From positions 1 to 64,000 of the forward strand of contig NZ_JACHHB010000018.1 in assembly GCF_014202575.1 (NCBI RefSeq): a stretch of DNA of 64,000 nt, in the 5' to 3' direction. Shown here one piece after another: positions 1 through 9,991 of this stretch (positions within the stretch are counted from its first letter, which is position 1; every line of letters starts with the position of its first letter). This stretch comes from Texcoconibacillus texcoconensis. Lineage in GTDB: Bacteria; Bacillota; Bacilli; Bacillales; Salisediminibacteriaceae. A program made the translations under genes and the position numbers. The notes under the pieces were generated by a model. It was not told where the DNA came from and searched no databases. It saw only the letters and a program-made list of their open reading frames with translations.

Positions 1-99
1 TCATTGACAGAATCTTAAATAAGATCCCGCTGGTCGCTTAGCTTTTTGTTTAGTTTTCAAAGGTCAGTGTTTCAGTCGCTCTCTGACAGCGACTTTATA
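1..99 (-). other. Leader of an rRNA operon (16S gene lies outside the window)
   Basis: Read on the minus strand this stretch follows two tandem promoters and contains a hairpin (GTCGCT paired with AGCGAC, 75-91). It then has the block TTTGAAAACTAAACAAAAAG (42-61), which closely resembles the leader just before 16S rRNA in Bacillus. No 16S sequence is reached by position 1. An rRNA operon beyond lysS matches the B. subtilis gene order. Confidence 0.8.
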
Positions 100-128
100 A
101 GTGTATCACTTATAAAACATAATGTCAA
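100..128 (-). promoter_or_regulatory. rRNA operon promoter P2
   Basis: The -35 box TTGACA (123-128) and -10 box TACACT (100-105) are separated by 17 bp. It lies about 100 bp downstream of a second promoter, the tandem P1/P2 arrangement usual for Bacillus rRNA operons. Confidence 0.75.
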
Positions 129-202
129 CATTTTGTTGAAAGTTTTTTTGTGAGTCACTTTCACTCCGTTTGGACAAACATGTTTTGCTGACAACGTTTA
201 AT

Positions 203-231
203 AATATACCACTATAAATTTAACAATGCAA
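203..231 (-). promoter_or_regulatory. rRNA operon promoter P1
   Basis: The -35 box TTGCAT (226-231) and -10 box TATATT (203-208) have 17 bp spacing. Together with P2 it drives transcription leftward out of the window. Confidence 0.7.
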
Positions 232-294
232 GGGGGGATTAATATATTTTTAAAATTTAATCTGGAATCCTCCCTATCATCCTCTTTTTTATAT

Positions 295-340
295 GAAAAA
301 AGAAACACCTACCGATGGTTCAGCAGGTGTTTCTTTCATA
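295..340 (-). terminator. Terminator after lysS
   Basis: GAAACACCT and AGGTGTTTC form a 9-bp stem (302-333) followed on the minus strand by a run of T. It ends the long operon that includes lysS and insulates the rRNA promoters. Confidence 0.85.
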
Positions 341-343
341 TCA

Positions 344-1873
<1,530 letters not shown>

Positions 1874-1984
1874 TTATTCACAAAGTGTGTATTCATATTC
1901 ATCTACCTAACATTTTTTCATCTAAAAACGTCTGTTTAACTTATATTAAGAAATGTTTGGTACTGACATTATTAAGCGGTCCTT

Positions 1985-2020
1985 ACGAAGAAAACTGCCA
2001 GTATATACCGGCAGTTTCTC
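1985..2020 (-). terminator. Hairpin terminator between dusB and lysS
   Basis: AAACTGCC (minus strand) pairs with GGCAGTTT across a short loop (1992-2017), followed by TTCTTCG. The T run is short, so termination may be partial. Confidence 0.6.
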
Positions 2021-2063
2021 ATATCTCTGACGTATTATAGGTGACAAGGGGAATAATGTCAAA

Positions 2064-3074
2064 CTAACCAGTAACGATTTCTTGCTGATTTGCCGGTTGT
2101 TGTGCTTCAACTTGTTCTACAAGTTGGTAAAGAGAATCTGCGAGTTCATCACGTGTATCCATCTGATTAATTTGATCGCGAAACTTTGCTGCGCCTTTAA
2201 TACCTTTAATATACCATGCTGCATGTTTCCTCATCTCACGAACAGCTACACCCTCACCTTTTAATGCAATCAAACGGTCCAAGTGTAAAATACAAACATC
2301 CATCTTTTCGCGAACAGATGGGTCCAGACTCAATTCTCCTGATTCCAAGTATCGAATCGTGCGGTAAAGCATCCACGGATTCCCTAGTGCCGCTCTTCCG
2401 ATCATAACACCGTCAACACCTGTTGTATCGAGCATTCTTCTCGCATCTTCTGGTGTTTTCACATCCCCATTTCCGATTACCGGGATTGTTACGTTGTCTT
2501 TCACATCTTTCAGGATTGACCAATTAGCTTCCCCTTCATACATTTGAATACGTGTACGGCCATGTAAGGATACAGCTTCTCCACCTGCTGCTTCGATTGC
2601 TTGCGCGTTTTCAACAGCATAGATGTGGTCCTCATCCCAGCCCATACGCATTTTAACAGTGACAGGCTTTTCAACCGCGTCTGTGACGACCTTCACCATT
2701 TGATAAATTTTATCTGGGTCTAATAACCATTTTGCTCCTGCATCACATTTCGTAATTTTCGGCACCGGGCAACCCATGTTGATATCAATAATATCAGCAT
2801 TTGTTTGTTGATCAACAACCTCTGCCGCTTGCCTTAATGTGTCTTTATCGCCGCCAAAAATTTGTAAACTTAGCGGTTTTTCTCGTTCATCGACATAGAG
2901 CATATCTAAAGAACGTTGGTTTTTATGAACAATAGCTTTATCACTAACCATTTCAGCACAAACAAGCCCCGTGCCGAATTCCTTCGCAATTAATCGAAAC
3001 GCTGGATTACAAACACCAGCCATCGGCGCTAACACGACTTGGTTTTTCATTTCAATGTCGCGAATTTTTAACAC
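2064..3074 (-). CDS. dusB: tRNA-dihydrouridine synthase
   Basis: An FMN-dependent enzyme that reduces uridines in tRNA to dihydrouridine. The product shows the DusB signature near the start (VVLAPMAGVCNPAFR), the catalytic cysteine motif DINMGCPVPKITKCDAGA, the FMN-site stretch VTVKMRMGWD and the barrel motif VIGNGDVKTPEDA. An upstream ATG would give 343 residues. I prefer the GTG at 3074 because GGAGAGGTG lies 7 nt upstream and the product then starts like the B. subtilis protein, giving 336 residues. It directly follows yazB and belongs to the pab-fol run; the tandem with yazB and lysS is conserved in Bacillus. Confidence 0.95.
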   Translation of the reverse strand: MLKIRDIEMKNQVVLAPMAGVCNPAFRLIAKEFGTGLVCAEMVSDKAIVHKNQRSLDMLYVDEREKPLSLQIFGGDKDTLRQAAEVVDQQTNADIIDINMGCPVPKITKCDAGAKWLLDPDKIYQMVKVVTDAVEKPVTVKMRMGWDEDHIYAVENAQAIEAAGGEAVSLHGRTRIQMYEGEANWSILKDVKDNVTIPVIGNGDVKTPEDARRMLDTTGVDGVMIGRAALGNPWMLYRTIRYLESGELSLDPSVREKMDVCILHLDRLIALKGEGVAVREMRKHAAWYIKGIKGAAKFRDQINQMDTRDELADSLYQLVEQVEAQQPANQQEIVTG

Positions 3075-3095
3075 GATCAAGCACCTCTCCATCAT

Positions 3096-3302
3096 CTATT
3101 TAATCAAAGACCACTCGTCCTTGTTAATATTTAATACCTCTGAAATATTTTCAATCATTTCATCGGTAGGTTGTCTATTTCCTCTTTCAATTTCACCTAA
3201 TACTGAAATTGATACACCTATTTCATTGGCCAAATCTTCTTGTGTATAACCTTTTAATTTTCGAAAAGCCCGTATTCTCCGACCCCAGACCGTTTCTTCC
3301 AT
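3096..3302 (-). CDS. yazB: Small XRE-family helix-turn-helix protein YazB
   Basis: A 68-residue protein consisting of a single Cro/C1-type helix-turn-helix (about residues 8-62), with the typical string LKGYTQEDLANEIGVSISVL followed by GEIERGNRQPT. It is likely a DNA-binding protein, but its target is unknown in this family. The gene overlaps the end of folK by 49 bases and sits 21 bases before dusB, so it is translated from the folate operon message. A role as local regulator of the pab-fol genes is possible but not shown. Confidence 0.88.
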   Translation of the reverse strand: MEETVWGRRIRAFRKLKGYTQEDLANEIGVSISVLGEIERGNRQPTDEMIENISEVLNINKDEWSLIK

Positions 3303-3787
3303 TTCCGTACACCCTCTTTATCAATTTCTGAAACGACTTCTTTTAGCTTTCTTCCATCATACCAACGAATATCTGGTTGAACTTCAAGAAGTGGAACGAG
3401 AACAAACGATCGTTCTAACATTCTTGGGTGCGGAATTTCTAGGTGTTGTAAGTTAATACTCTCGTTATTATACATTAAAATGTCAAGATCAACTGTTCTC
3501 GGCCCCCATCTCTCAACACGTGTTCGCCCTAAATCAGCTTCAATTCCTTGCGTTACGTTAAGTAGCTCAACAGGGGATAACGATGTAATAAACTGGACGA
3601 CTGCATTTAAAAACAGTGCTTGATCTGTTTTTCCAACTGGATCCGTTTCATAAATCGATGAAGTTTCCTCCAATTGGATGTTCTCATGTTGACCTAATTG
3701 ACGTAACGACTCTCTTATATAAACAGCTCGCGGCTCAATATTGGAGCCAATCGATACATAGGCGCGTTGGTTCAAAGCAGTTTTCAA
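3254..3787 (-). CDS. folK: 2-amino-4-hydroxy-6-hydroxymethyldihydropteridine pyrophosphokinase
   Basis: Transfers pyrophosphate from ATP to 6-hydroxymethyl-dihydropterin, giving the substrate for dihydropteroate synthase. The 177-residue product starts with the family motif AYVSIGSNI, has the central WGPRTVDLDILMYN signature and the HPRMLERSFVLVPLLE block. Its ATG overlaps the folB stop codon as ATGA, so the two are translationally coupled. The C-terminal tail, past DIRWYDG, overlaps yazB. It lies between folB and yazB in the pab-fol operon. Confidence 0.95.
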   Translation of the reverse strand: MKTALNQRAYVSIGSNIEPRAVYIRESLRQLGQHENIQLEETSSIYETDPVGKTDQALFLNAVVQFITSLSPVELLNVTQGIEADLGRTRVERWGPRTVDLDILMYNNESINLQHLEIPHPRMLERSFVLVPLLEVQPDIRWYDGRKLKEVVSEIDKEGVRKWKKRSGVGEYGLFEN

Positions 3788-4149
3788 TGTTCTCGACTCC
3801 TATAAATTTCTACAGCGACAGAATCGTATTCACCTGGAATAGGTGGATTCGGCTTAGTCACCTTGACCGTACAAGCTTGGACTTGCGGAAAATGCGCCAG
3901 CAAATTATTAGCAATACTTTCACATAACGTTTCCACTAAATTCACAGGAGAGCCTTCCAGCACATTTTTCGTTTGCTCATACACGTCTGCGTAATTAACC
4001 GTCTTATTTAAATCATCTGTCACACCTGCAGGCTGAACATCGGTGTATAATATCACGTCAGCATAAAATCGTTGCCCTAGTTCGTTTTCTTGTTGATACA
4101 CACCGTGATAACCATAAAATGACATTTGATTCACAAAGATTTTATCCAT
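3784..4149 (-). CDS. folB: Dihydroneopterin aldolase
   Basis: Cleaves 7,8-dihydroneopterin to 6-hydroxymethyl-dihydropterin and glycolaldehyde in folate synthesis. The product begins MDKIFVNQMSFYGYHGVYQQ, the usual FolB start with the conserved YGYHG, and ends with a TKPNPPIPGEYDSVAVEI block. I chose the ATG at 4149 because AAAGGGTG lies 6 nt upstream and the length becomes 121 residues, close to B. subtilis. A start 27 bases earlier is open but has no Shine-Dalgarno. It overlaps the folP end by 8 bases and the folK start by 4. Confidence 0.95.
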   Translation of the reverse strand: MDKIFVNQMSFYGYHGVYQQENELGQRFYADVILYTDVQPAGVTDDLNKTVNYADVYEQTKNVLEGSPVNLVETLCESIANNLLAHFPQVQACTVKVTKPNPPIPGEYDSVAVEIYRSREH

Positions 4150-4990
4150 GACTGGCACCCTTTCCGAGTAAGACATCCATCATCTTTGTCATACGTTTCA
4201 TTTCTAACACATCATGTACACGTACAATGTCACACCCTTCCCTAATCCCATAACAAACCGTCGCGCCTGTTCCTTCTACACGGTCTTCAGGGGGAAGGTC
4301 TAATGTCTTGGCGATCAATGATTTTCGAGAAGTCCCTAGTAAAATGGGGTATCCTTGGGCAGCTAATTGTGATAATCCACGCATCGCTTGTAAATTTTGC
4401 TCGTAATCTTTAGCAAATCCGATCCCCGGATCTAAAATGATTTGTTCATCTTTTACACCTGCTTGATGACAAATTTCGATACTTTCTTTTAAATCGGAAA
4501 TCAAATCTAAGGAAACATTTTCATAAGAAGCTTTTTCGCGATTGTGTGTGAGGATGATCGGAACGTCATACTTGGCTGCAACTTCTGCAATTTTTGGATC
4601 GTATTTCGCACCCCAAACATCATTAATGATATCAACACCATGCTTAACCGCCACTTCAGCAACAGTGGATTTATATGTGTCAATTGACAAAGGAACATCA
4701 ACCGACTGGCGAACAGCTTTAATGACAGGGATGACGCGGAGACTCTCTTCTTCTTCGGTTACATATTCCGCTCCTGGGCGTGTGGACTCTCCACCAATAT
4801 CAATGATATCTGCACCTTGTGCGACCATTTCTTTCGCACGCTCTACCGCTTGACCGACATCGATATACTTCCCGCCATCAGAAAAAGAGTCAGGAGTTGC
4901 ATTAAGAATTCCCATCACGTACGTTTTATGATTAAAATCTAGACGATGTTTCCCGAACTGCATTTGTTTCTTTTCTTTGACTACTGACAT
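4142..4990 (-). CDS. folP: Dihydropteroate synthase
   Basis: Condenses p-aminobenzoate with hydroxymethyl-dihydropterin pyrophosphate; the target of sulfonamides (B. subtilis name sul). The TIM-barrel signatures are all present: MGILNATPDSFSDGG, DIIDIGGESTRPGA, the pterin-binding DPGIGF, the substrate-loop GTSRKS and the C-terminal VRVHDV. It has 282 residues, normal for the family. The gene follows pabC by 17 bases and overlaps folB by 8. Having PABA synthesis (pabABC) directly upstream puts supply of its second substrate in the same message. Confidence 0.96.
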   Translation of the reverse strand: MSVVKEKKQMQFGKHRLDFNHKTYVMGILNATPDSFSDGGKYIDVGQAVERAKEMVAQGADIIDIGGESTRPGAEYVTEEEESLRVIPVIKAVRQSVDVPLSIDTYKSTVAEVAVKHGVDIINDVWGAKYDPKIAEVAAKYDVPIILTHNREKASYENVSLDLISDLKESIEICHQAGVKDEQIILDPGIGFAKDYEQNLQAMRGLSQLAAQGYPILLGTSRKSLIAKTLDLPPEDRVEGTGATVCYGIREGCDIVRVHDVLEMKRMTKMMDVLLGKGASHG

Positions 4991-5007
4991 TTCAATCCCT
5001 CACTTCA

Positions 5008-5865
5008 TCATAAATCATTTTTAGACCAAAGTGACCCTGTGTGAGAGCGATATAACGCTAATAGTTCTCGAAACTTCTCACCAGTTTTTCCAGGAAATAA
5101 ATGTTCATCCAAAGAGCGGATTGCGACAATTTCCTGAATTGAATTTGTTATAAAAACTTCTTCAGCATCATACATATGCTCAATAGGGAATCGGCCTTCA
5201 ATTGGCGTTAAGCCAACAAAGCGTGCTAAATATAACAAAAACGAACGAGTCACACCTTCTAGCGCTCCAGTTTCTACATGTGGCGTATAGAGGCGGTCAC
5301 CTTTAATCCAAAATACATTTGAGACAACACCTTCAGTGACATCACCTTCATCATTTAAAAAAAGCCCTTCAACATTTGGGTCATTCCCAACTTCACGTTT
5401 GCCATATATATTATTTAAAAAATGATGTGATTTCAAACGAGAGGTTCCTTCTGGACTGTTCCGCCTCGTATTGAGTACTACAAGTCGCTTTTCTAGGTAA
5501 TCGTTATTAACTGACAACCGTTTCGTATACACAATCGTCGTTGGCTGATCATACCCTTCAGTTTGCAAACCTACTGGACCTTCACCCGCTGATACGTTCC
5601 AACGAAAATAAGCGTCGTCCATTTGGTTTAATTCAAGCAATCTTGAAATGATATCTGCGACTTCGTCTCTATTATACAAAAAAGGGATCTTCAATTCTTG
5701 GCAAGATTTTTGTAAGCGAACAAAGTGATCATCCAACAAAAAAGGATGACCTTGATAGGTACGAAATGTCTCAAATAAGCCAACACCGTACATAAAACCG
5801 TGATCAAACGGAGAGATCACGGCTTCAGTTTCTTTTTGAAACAAACCATTTACGTAGAGGTACAA
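5008..5865 (-). CDS. pabC: Aminodeoxychorismate lyase
   Basis: A PLP enzyme of the branched-chain aminotransferase fold (class IV) that releases pyruvate from 4-amino-4-deoxychorismate to give p-aminobenzoate. The 285-residue product has the family start (MYLYVNG) and [16 protein letters not shown]. The region [18 protein letters not shown] holds the expected PLP-binding lysine, and EGVVSNVFW is the conserved glutamate-serine-asparagine block. It overlaps pabA by 16 bases. D-amino-acid aminotransferases share this fold, but position in the pab operon fixes the call. Confidence 0.94.
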   Translation of the reverse strand: MYLYVNGLFQKETEAVISPFDHGFMYGVGLFETFRTYQGHPFLLDDHFVRLQKSCQELKIPFLYNRDEVADIISRLLELNQMDDAYFRWNVSAGEGPVGLQTEGYDQPTTIVYTKRLSVNNDYLEKRLVVLNTRRNSPEGTSRLKSHHFLNNIYGKREVGNDPNVEGLFLNDEGDVTEGVVSNVFWIKGDRLYTPHVETGALEGVTRSFLLYLARFVGLTPIEGRFPIEHMYDAEEVFITNSIQEIVAIRSLDEHLFPGKTGEKFRELLALYRSHTGSLWSKNDL

Positions 5866-6446
5866 GTTCCATCAAACTCCTTATAGCATTCAATAAAATT
5901 GCGGAGCAACTGCTTACCTTCTCCTGTCATAATCGATTCAGGATGAAACTGAACCCCTTCTACCGGAAGTTCCTTGTGACGAATGCCCATCAATTCACCC
6001 TCAGATGTTGCGGACGTTTTTTCAAAACAGTCAGGAAGCGTGTCTTTTTTTACAATCAAAGAATGATACCTTGTTGCTTCAAATGAGCGTGGTAAACCTT
6101 GATAAATAGACTGACCATCGTGATCAATGTTACTCGTCTTACCATGCATGAATCGTTCAGCTTGCACAACTTCCCCACCAAATGCTTGCGCAATCGTTTG
6201 ATGGCCGAGGCAAACGCCCAAAATGGGGACCTTTCCAGCGAAGTGCTTTACAACATCTAGACTAATCCCTGCTTCATTTGGGGTACATGGACCAGGGGAA
6301 ATCATAATATACTTAGGATTTGCCTCCTCGATTTCCTTAACCGTCACTTCATCATTTCGGGCAACTTGTAGTTCATGCCCCATTTCACCTAGGTATTGAA
6401 CGAGGTTATACGTAAACGAATCATAGTTATCAATCATAAAAATCAT
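5850..6446 (-). CDS. pabA: Aminodeoxychorismate/anthranilate synthase glutamine amidotransferase subunit
   Basis: Releases ammonia from glutamine for PabB. It is a class I glutamine amidotransferase of 198 residues with the nucleophile elbow [15 protein letters not shown] (Cys near residue 79) and the catalytic His-Glu in [11 protein letters not shown]. In B. subtilis the equivalent protein serves both PabB and TrpE; a shared role here is likely but depends on whether trpG exists elsewhere. The ATG has GAGGAGG 7 nt upstream. It lies 27 bases after pabB and overlaps pabC. Confidence 0.95.
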   Translation of the reverse strand: MIFMIDNYDSFTYNLVQYLGEMGHELQVARNDEVTVKEIEEANPKYIMISPGPCTPNEAGISLDVVKHFAGKVPILGVCLGHQTIAQAFGGEVVQAERFMHGKTSNIDHDGQSIYQGLPRSFEATRYHSLIVKKDTLPDCFEKTSATSEGELMGIRHKELPVEGVQFHPESIMTGEGKQLLRNFIECYKEFDGTCTST

Positions 6447-6473
6447 TTTAAAGCCTCCTCTGCTCGTCTTTAC

Positions 6474-7937
6474 TTATTTTAGTGCGCTTGCCCTCATCTC
6501 TTCTTCACTTAACTCCGTTGCTTTCCATAAGGCTTTCGCTTTTTTTAGTGATTCTTTATACTCTGCTTCTGGCTCTGAATCGATCACAATCCCTGCCCCA
6601 GCTTGAACATGTCCAACGCCATCTTCAACAACCATTGTTCGAATCGAAATATTTAGCTCCATATCACCATTAAAACCAATCCAACCTAACGAACCCGTAT
6701 ACACACCTCGGCGCACAGGCTCTAACTCTTCAATAATTTCCATCGTTCGAACTTTTGGAGCACCTGTAATTGTTCCACCAGGAAAAGTAGCGGCAATCGC
6801 ATCAAAAGCGTCTTTGTTCTCTGCTATTTCACCGCAAACATTTGAAACGATATGCATAACGTGAGAGTAGCGTTCGATCACCATTAATTCATCGACCATC
6901 ACACTACCGAACCGACAAACCCGACCTAGATCGTTTCTTTCCAAGTCAACGAGCATAACATGTTCAGCTCGTTCCTTGTCATTGTTTATAAGCGTATTAG
7001 CAAGATGTTCATCTTCCTGCCTATCTTTGCCCCGCGACCTCGTACCTGCAATAGGTCGGGTCGATAAGTTGTTTCCATCCTTTTTCACAAGTAGTTCAGG
7101 TGAACCACTTACAAGCTGTTTGTTCGGCGCGTGAAAATACCCCATATACGGAGATGGATTTAATGTACGAAGTGTATCGTAAATATGCAGCGAATGTACA
7201 TTTAAGGGACGTGACTCACGAACAGATAAATTGACTTGAAAGACGTCACCTGCTGATATATACTCTTGCACTTTCCGGACTGCATCATGAAATCCTTCTT
7301 CAGAAAATGTACGTTGCACCGATGGTTTAGCGTTTTTTGAATGCTCTTGTGGCACGCGGCGCTTATACCACGGATCATGTACGTTTTCTCGTAACGCCTG
7401 TTCCCACATACAATCCAAATAAGATAATCTACCCTCTACCTCTTCACCATCATATACATTCGTGATCATCCATACGCAATTTTCTTTGTGATCAACGACA
7501 TAAACATCATCGAATACAAATAAATGGACATCATCTGTATTTAGGTCATCGCTAGAGGACGGCGGGATGTTTTCAAATTCACGAACCATATCATAGCTTA
7601 TCCAACCAATTGCCCCACCTTGAAAATCTGGCATACTTGGATCTAGTACTGTTTCATATTTAGCAAACCAAGTTTTCAAGGAGGATAATAAAGGACCCTC
7701 AAAACGAATCTCCTCACCATTCATTGTAACGGTGAGTTCATTGTTTTTTCCGCGTAATTCAGCCCAAGGATCCACTCCCATAATAGAATAACGACCAGCA
7801 CGCCCACTTTCTAAAAGAACGTGGTGGGTTTGATTTTCTGTTAAAGCTTGGTACACTTTAAACGTTTCACATTGTGAATCCGTTAGTTTTCGTGTACGCG
7901 CCCATGGTCTCCGTTGTCTATCTTGTCCTTCTGCCAC
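6474..7937 (-). CDS. pabB: Aminodeoxychorismate synthase component I
   Basis: Forms 4-amino-4-deoxychorismate from chorismate and ammonia. The C-terminal chorismate-binding domain (about residues 215-475) carries SPSPYMGY-type NPSPYMGYF, SGSPELLV, TRPIAGTRSRG, the metal and substrate region LERNDLGRVC and FPGGTITGAPK. The reading frame is open from a TTG at 7958. A GTG at 7937 is better because AAGGTGAGG lies 9 nt upstream; this gives 487 residues. It opens the pab-fol-lysS run and has its own likely promoter. TrpE is the close relative; linkage to pabC and folP supports PabB. Confidence 0.93.
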   Translation of the reverse strand: MAEGQDRQRRPWARTRKLTDSQCETFKVYQALTENQTHHVLLESGRAGRYSIMGVDPWAELRGKNNELTVTMNGEEIRFEGPLLSSLKTWFAKYETVLDPSMPDFQGGAIGWISYDMVREFENIPPSSSDDLNTDDVHLFVFDDVYVVDHKENCVWMITNVYDGEEVEGRLSYLDCMWEQALRENVHDPWYKRRVPQEHSKNAKPSVQRTFSEEGFHDAVRKVQEYISAGDVFQVNLSVRESRPLNVHSLHIYDTLRTLNPSPYMGYFHAPNKQLVSGSPELLVKKDGNNLSTRPIAGTRSRGKDRQEDEHLANTLINNDKERAEHVMLVDLERNDLGRVCRFGSVMVDELMVIERYSHVMHIVSNVCGEIAENKDAFDAIAATFPGGTITGAPKVRTMEIIEELEPVRRGVYTGSLGWIGFNGDMELNISIRTMVVEDGVGHVQAGAGIVIDSEPEAEYKESLKKAKALWKATELSEEEMRASALK

Positions 7938-7993
7938 CCAATAAACCCTCACCTTCAACTGTAATATACGACCTAGGAAATGACTATGACATC

Positions 7994-8022
7994 ATTATAA
8001 TCGTGTAAACGTAAAGGAGCAA
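7994..8022 (-). promoter_or_regulatory. Likely SigA promoter of the pab-fol operon
   Basis: A perfect -10 box TATAAT (7994-7999) lies 17 bp from a weak -35 TTGCTC (8017-8022), about 57 bp before the pabB start. The rest of the 273-bp gap to hslO holds only a weak hairpin near 8157-8183 and no gene that I can see. Confidence 0.5.
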
Positions 8023-8210
8023 TGCAGAAACATTACTAAAAAAGTCGACGGCAAGATCGTTCATCTACGTAGAGCGGTACCTAAATAACTTGTACCTGCC
8101 CTAATCCGTTAGATTACTTTCTTACACATCGACTCAAAAACATTTATATATTTTTAACGCTAACGTCACCATGCAGCGTTAGTCAGTGCATAAAATACAC
8201 TTCGTAAACT

Positions 8211-9101
8211 TTACAAATCTTCATCCTCAGAACCAGTTAACAACTGTTCAAGCTCTTGCTTAGATACACGATATACTTCATTACAAAAGTGACATTGTGT
8301 TTCAGCACCCTCGTCTTCATCAATCATTTCTTGAATATCCTGATTGTCGAGACCACGAATCGCTCGGAGAACGCGCTCCTTTGAACAATGACAAGAGAAA
8401 GCAACTGGCATATGGTCAATGAATTTCACGTCATCTTCTCCAAGCAAACGCTGCAAAATTTCTTCAGGTGTTAAACCATCTTGAAGAAGTTGCGAAATGG
8501 GCGGAATACTAGAAAGTCGTTCTTCTATTTGAGAAATCAGTTTGTCCCCTGCACCTGGTAGTACTTGTACAATAAAACCACCTGCCGCTTCGACTTTTTC
8601 CTCTGCTCCCACGATAACACCGAGACCTACCGAAGAAGGAATTTGTTCAGAAACTGCATAGTAGTAAGTGAAATCTTCACCAAGCTCCCCAGAAACAAGC
8701 GGTACACTCCCTGTAAATGGATCTTTCAATCCTTGGTACTTAACAACAGATAAAGTACCTTCTGTCCCAACAGCTCCAGCGACATTTAATTTCCCGTGCA
8801 ATGTTCGTTCAGGGTCAACATGCGGCCCTTTTAGATAACCACGCGCATTCCCTTCAGAATCACTATCAATAATGATCGGACTAGCTGGTCCGTTTCCTTC
8901 AATTTTCACAGTGATTTTCTCTTCACCTTTTAACATTGCACCCATCATCGTTCCCGCAGATAGAGAGCGCCCTAAAGCAGCCGTTGTTGTGCGCCAAGTA
9001 TCATGACGGCGCGCTGCTTCTTGCACCATTTCTGTAGAACGAATCGCGTAAGCCCGTATATATCCATCATGGGCTAATGCTTTTACTAAATAGTCACTCA
9101 T
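8211..9101 (-). CDS. hslO: Hsp33 redox-regulated chaperone
   Basis: A cytoplasmic holdase that is switched on when oxidative stress releases zinc from its C-terminal cysteines. The 296-residue protein ends with the zinc motif: FSCHCSKERV followed about 30 residues later by TQCHFCNEVY (CxC and CxxC). The N-terminal domain begins SDYLVKALAHDGYIRAYAI, typical of Hsp33. The ATG has AAAGGAG upstream. It follows coaX by 35 bases and is in the same run as ftsH and coaX, as in B. subtilis. The prsA-like yacD and cysK genes found next to it in B. subtilis are absent. Confidence 0.96.
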   Translation of the reverse strand: MSDYLVKALAHDGYIRAYAIRSTEMVQEAARRHDTWRTTTAALGRSLSAGTMMGAMLKGEEKITVKIEGNGPASPIIIDSDSEGNARGYLKGPHVDPERTLHGKLNVAGAVGTEGTLSVVKYQGLKDPFTGSVPLVSGELGEDFTYYYAVSEQIPSSVGLGVIVGAEEKVEAAGGFIVQVLPGAGDKLISQIEERLSSIPPISQLLQDGLTPEEILQRLLGEDDVKFIDHMPVAFSCHCSKERVLRAIRGLDNQDIQEMIDEDEGAETQCHFCNEVYRVSKQELEQLLTGSEDEDL

Positions 9102-9136
9102 CTATGTTTGTCTCCTTTCTTGCACTTACCGTTCAT

Positions 9137-9910
9137 CTAAAGTTGTTCATTGTTCTTTTCGTAAATCCACTTCAACCCTTTTAATGTTAAGAATGAATCA
9201 ACGACATCAATAACAGTTGCCTCCTTAGCAATAAGTGGCGCTAATCCACCTGTAGCAATTACGGTCGCATCTTCATTCGTTTCTTTTTTCATGCGACTAA
9301 CAATTCCCTCGACTTGTCCAACATAACCATACAAAATACCAGATTGCATTGCAGTCACAGTATTACTACCAATAATATTTTTCGGCTTAGCAATTTCAAT
9401 ACGTGGAAGTTTTGAAGCGCGGTTATATAGTGCTTCAGTAGAAATAGAAATCCCTGGAGCAATCGCCCCACCGACGTATTGACCTTTTCCATTAATACTG
9501 CAAAACGTCGTTGCTGTACCAAAATCAACGATAATGAGCGGTCCACCATACTCATGAATACCTGCAACGGCATTCACAATACGGTCAGCACCTACTTCAC
9601 GAGGGTTATCATATTTAATATTCAAACCTGTTTTTATACCAGGACCAATTACGATCGGTGTAAGATTGAAATATTTTTTACACATTTGTTCGAGTGCATA
9701 CATAATTGGAGGAACAACTGATGATATGATCACGCCAGAGATATCACTTGCTCCAATACCTTCATGATTAAACAAATCCTTTACAAGCATCGCATATTGA
9801 TCTTCCGTTTTACTTGCATCCGTTCCGATGCGCCAATGATATTTTAAGTTTTCTCCTTCATAAACACCAAGGACAATATTGGTATTACCAGCATCAAGGA
9901 CAAAAATCAC
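9137..9910 (-). CDS. coaX: Type III pantothenate kinase
   Basis: Phosphorylates pantothenate, the first step of coenzyme A synthesis. The product starts [19 protein letters not shown], containing the phosphate-binding DxGNTN motif of the acetate/sugar kinase/Hsc70 fold. It also has [11 protein letters not shown] and the [10 protein letters not shown] loop. An open frame begins at a TTG at 9931. The GTG at 9910 gives the canonical N-terminus, has AGGTGG upstream and yields 257 residues. It lies between ftsH (after a terminator) and hslO. Confidence 0.95.
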   Translation of the reverse strand: MIFVLDAGNTNIVLGVYEGENLKYHWRIGTDASKTEDQYAMLVKDLFNHEGIGASDISGVIISSVVPPIMYALEQMCKKYFNLTPIVIGPGIKTGLNIKYDNPREVGADRIVNAVAGIHEYGGPLIIVDFGTATTFCSINGKGQYVGGAIAPGISISTEALYNRASKLPRIEIAKPKNIIGSNTVTAMQSGILYGYVGQVEGIVSRMKKETNEDATVIATGGLAPLIAKEATVIDVVDSFLTLKGLKWIYEKNNEQL

Positions 9911-9949
9911 CGTTTCCCACCACCTGAACAATAAATTCGGTTCTTTTCC

Positions 9950-9981
9950 GAAAAGAAAGGGTGCCTAATATAGACACCCTA
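9950..9981 (-). terminator. Terminator after ftsH
   Basis: Stem AGGGTG/CACCCT (9958-9980), extended by neighbouring pairs, is followed on the minus strand by TTCTTTT. It separates ftsH from coaX. Confidence 0.8.
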
Positions 9982-9991
9982 TTTTACCATA

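Noticed and set aside
3616-3927. Plus-strand open frame of about 100 codons across folK and folB, with similar ones over dnaX, ftsH and metS
   Set aside because: These frames are antisense to well-recognised genes, show no conserved motif and start without Shine-Dalgarno sequences.
8157-8183. Hairpin TAACGCT/AGCGTTA after hslO as a terminator
   Set aside because: It is followed by A-rich sequence on the minus strand, not T, so termination is unlikely to be efficient.
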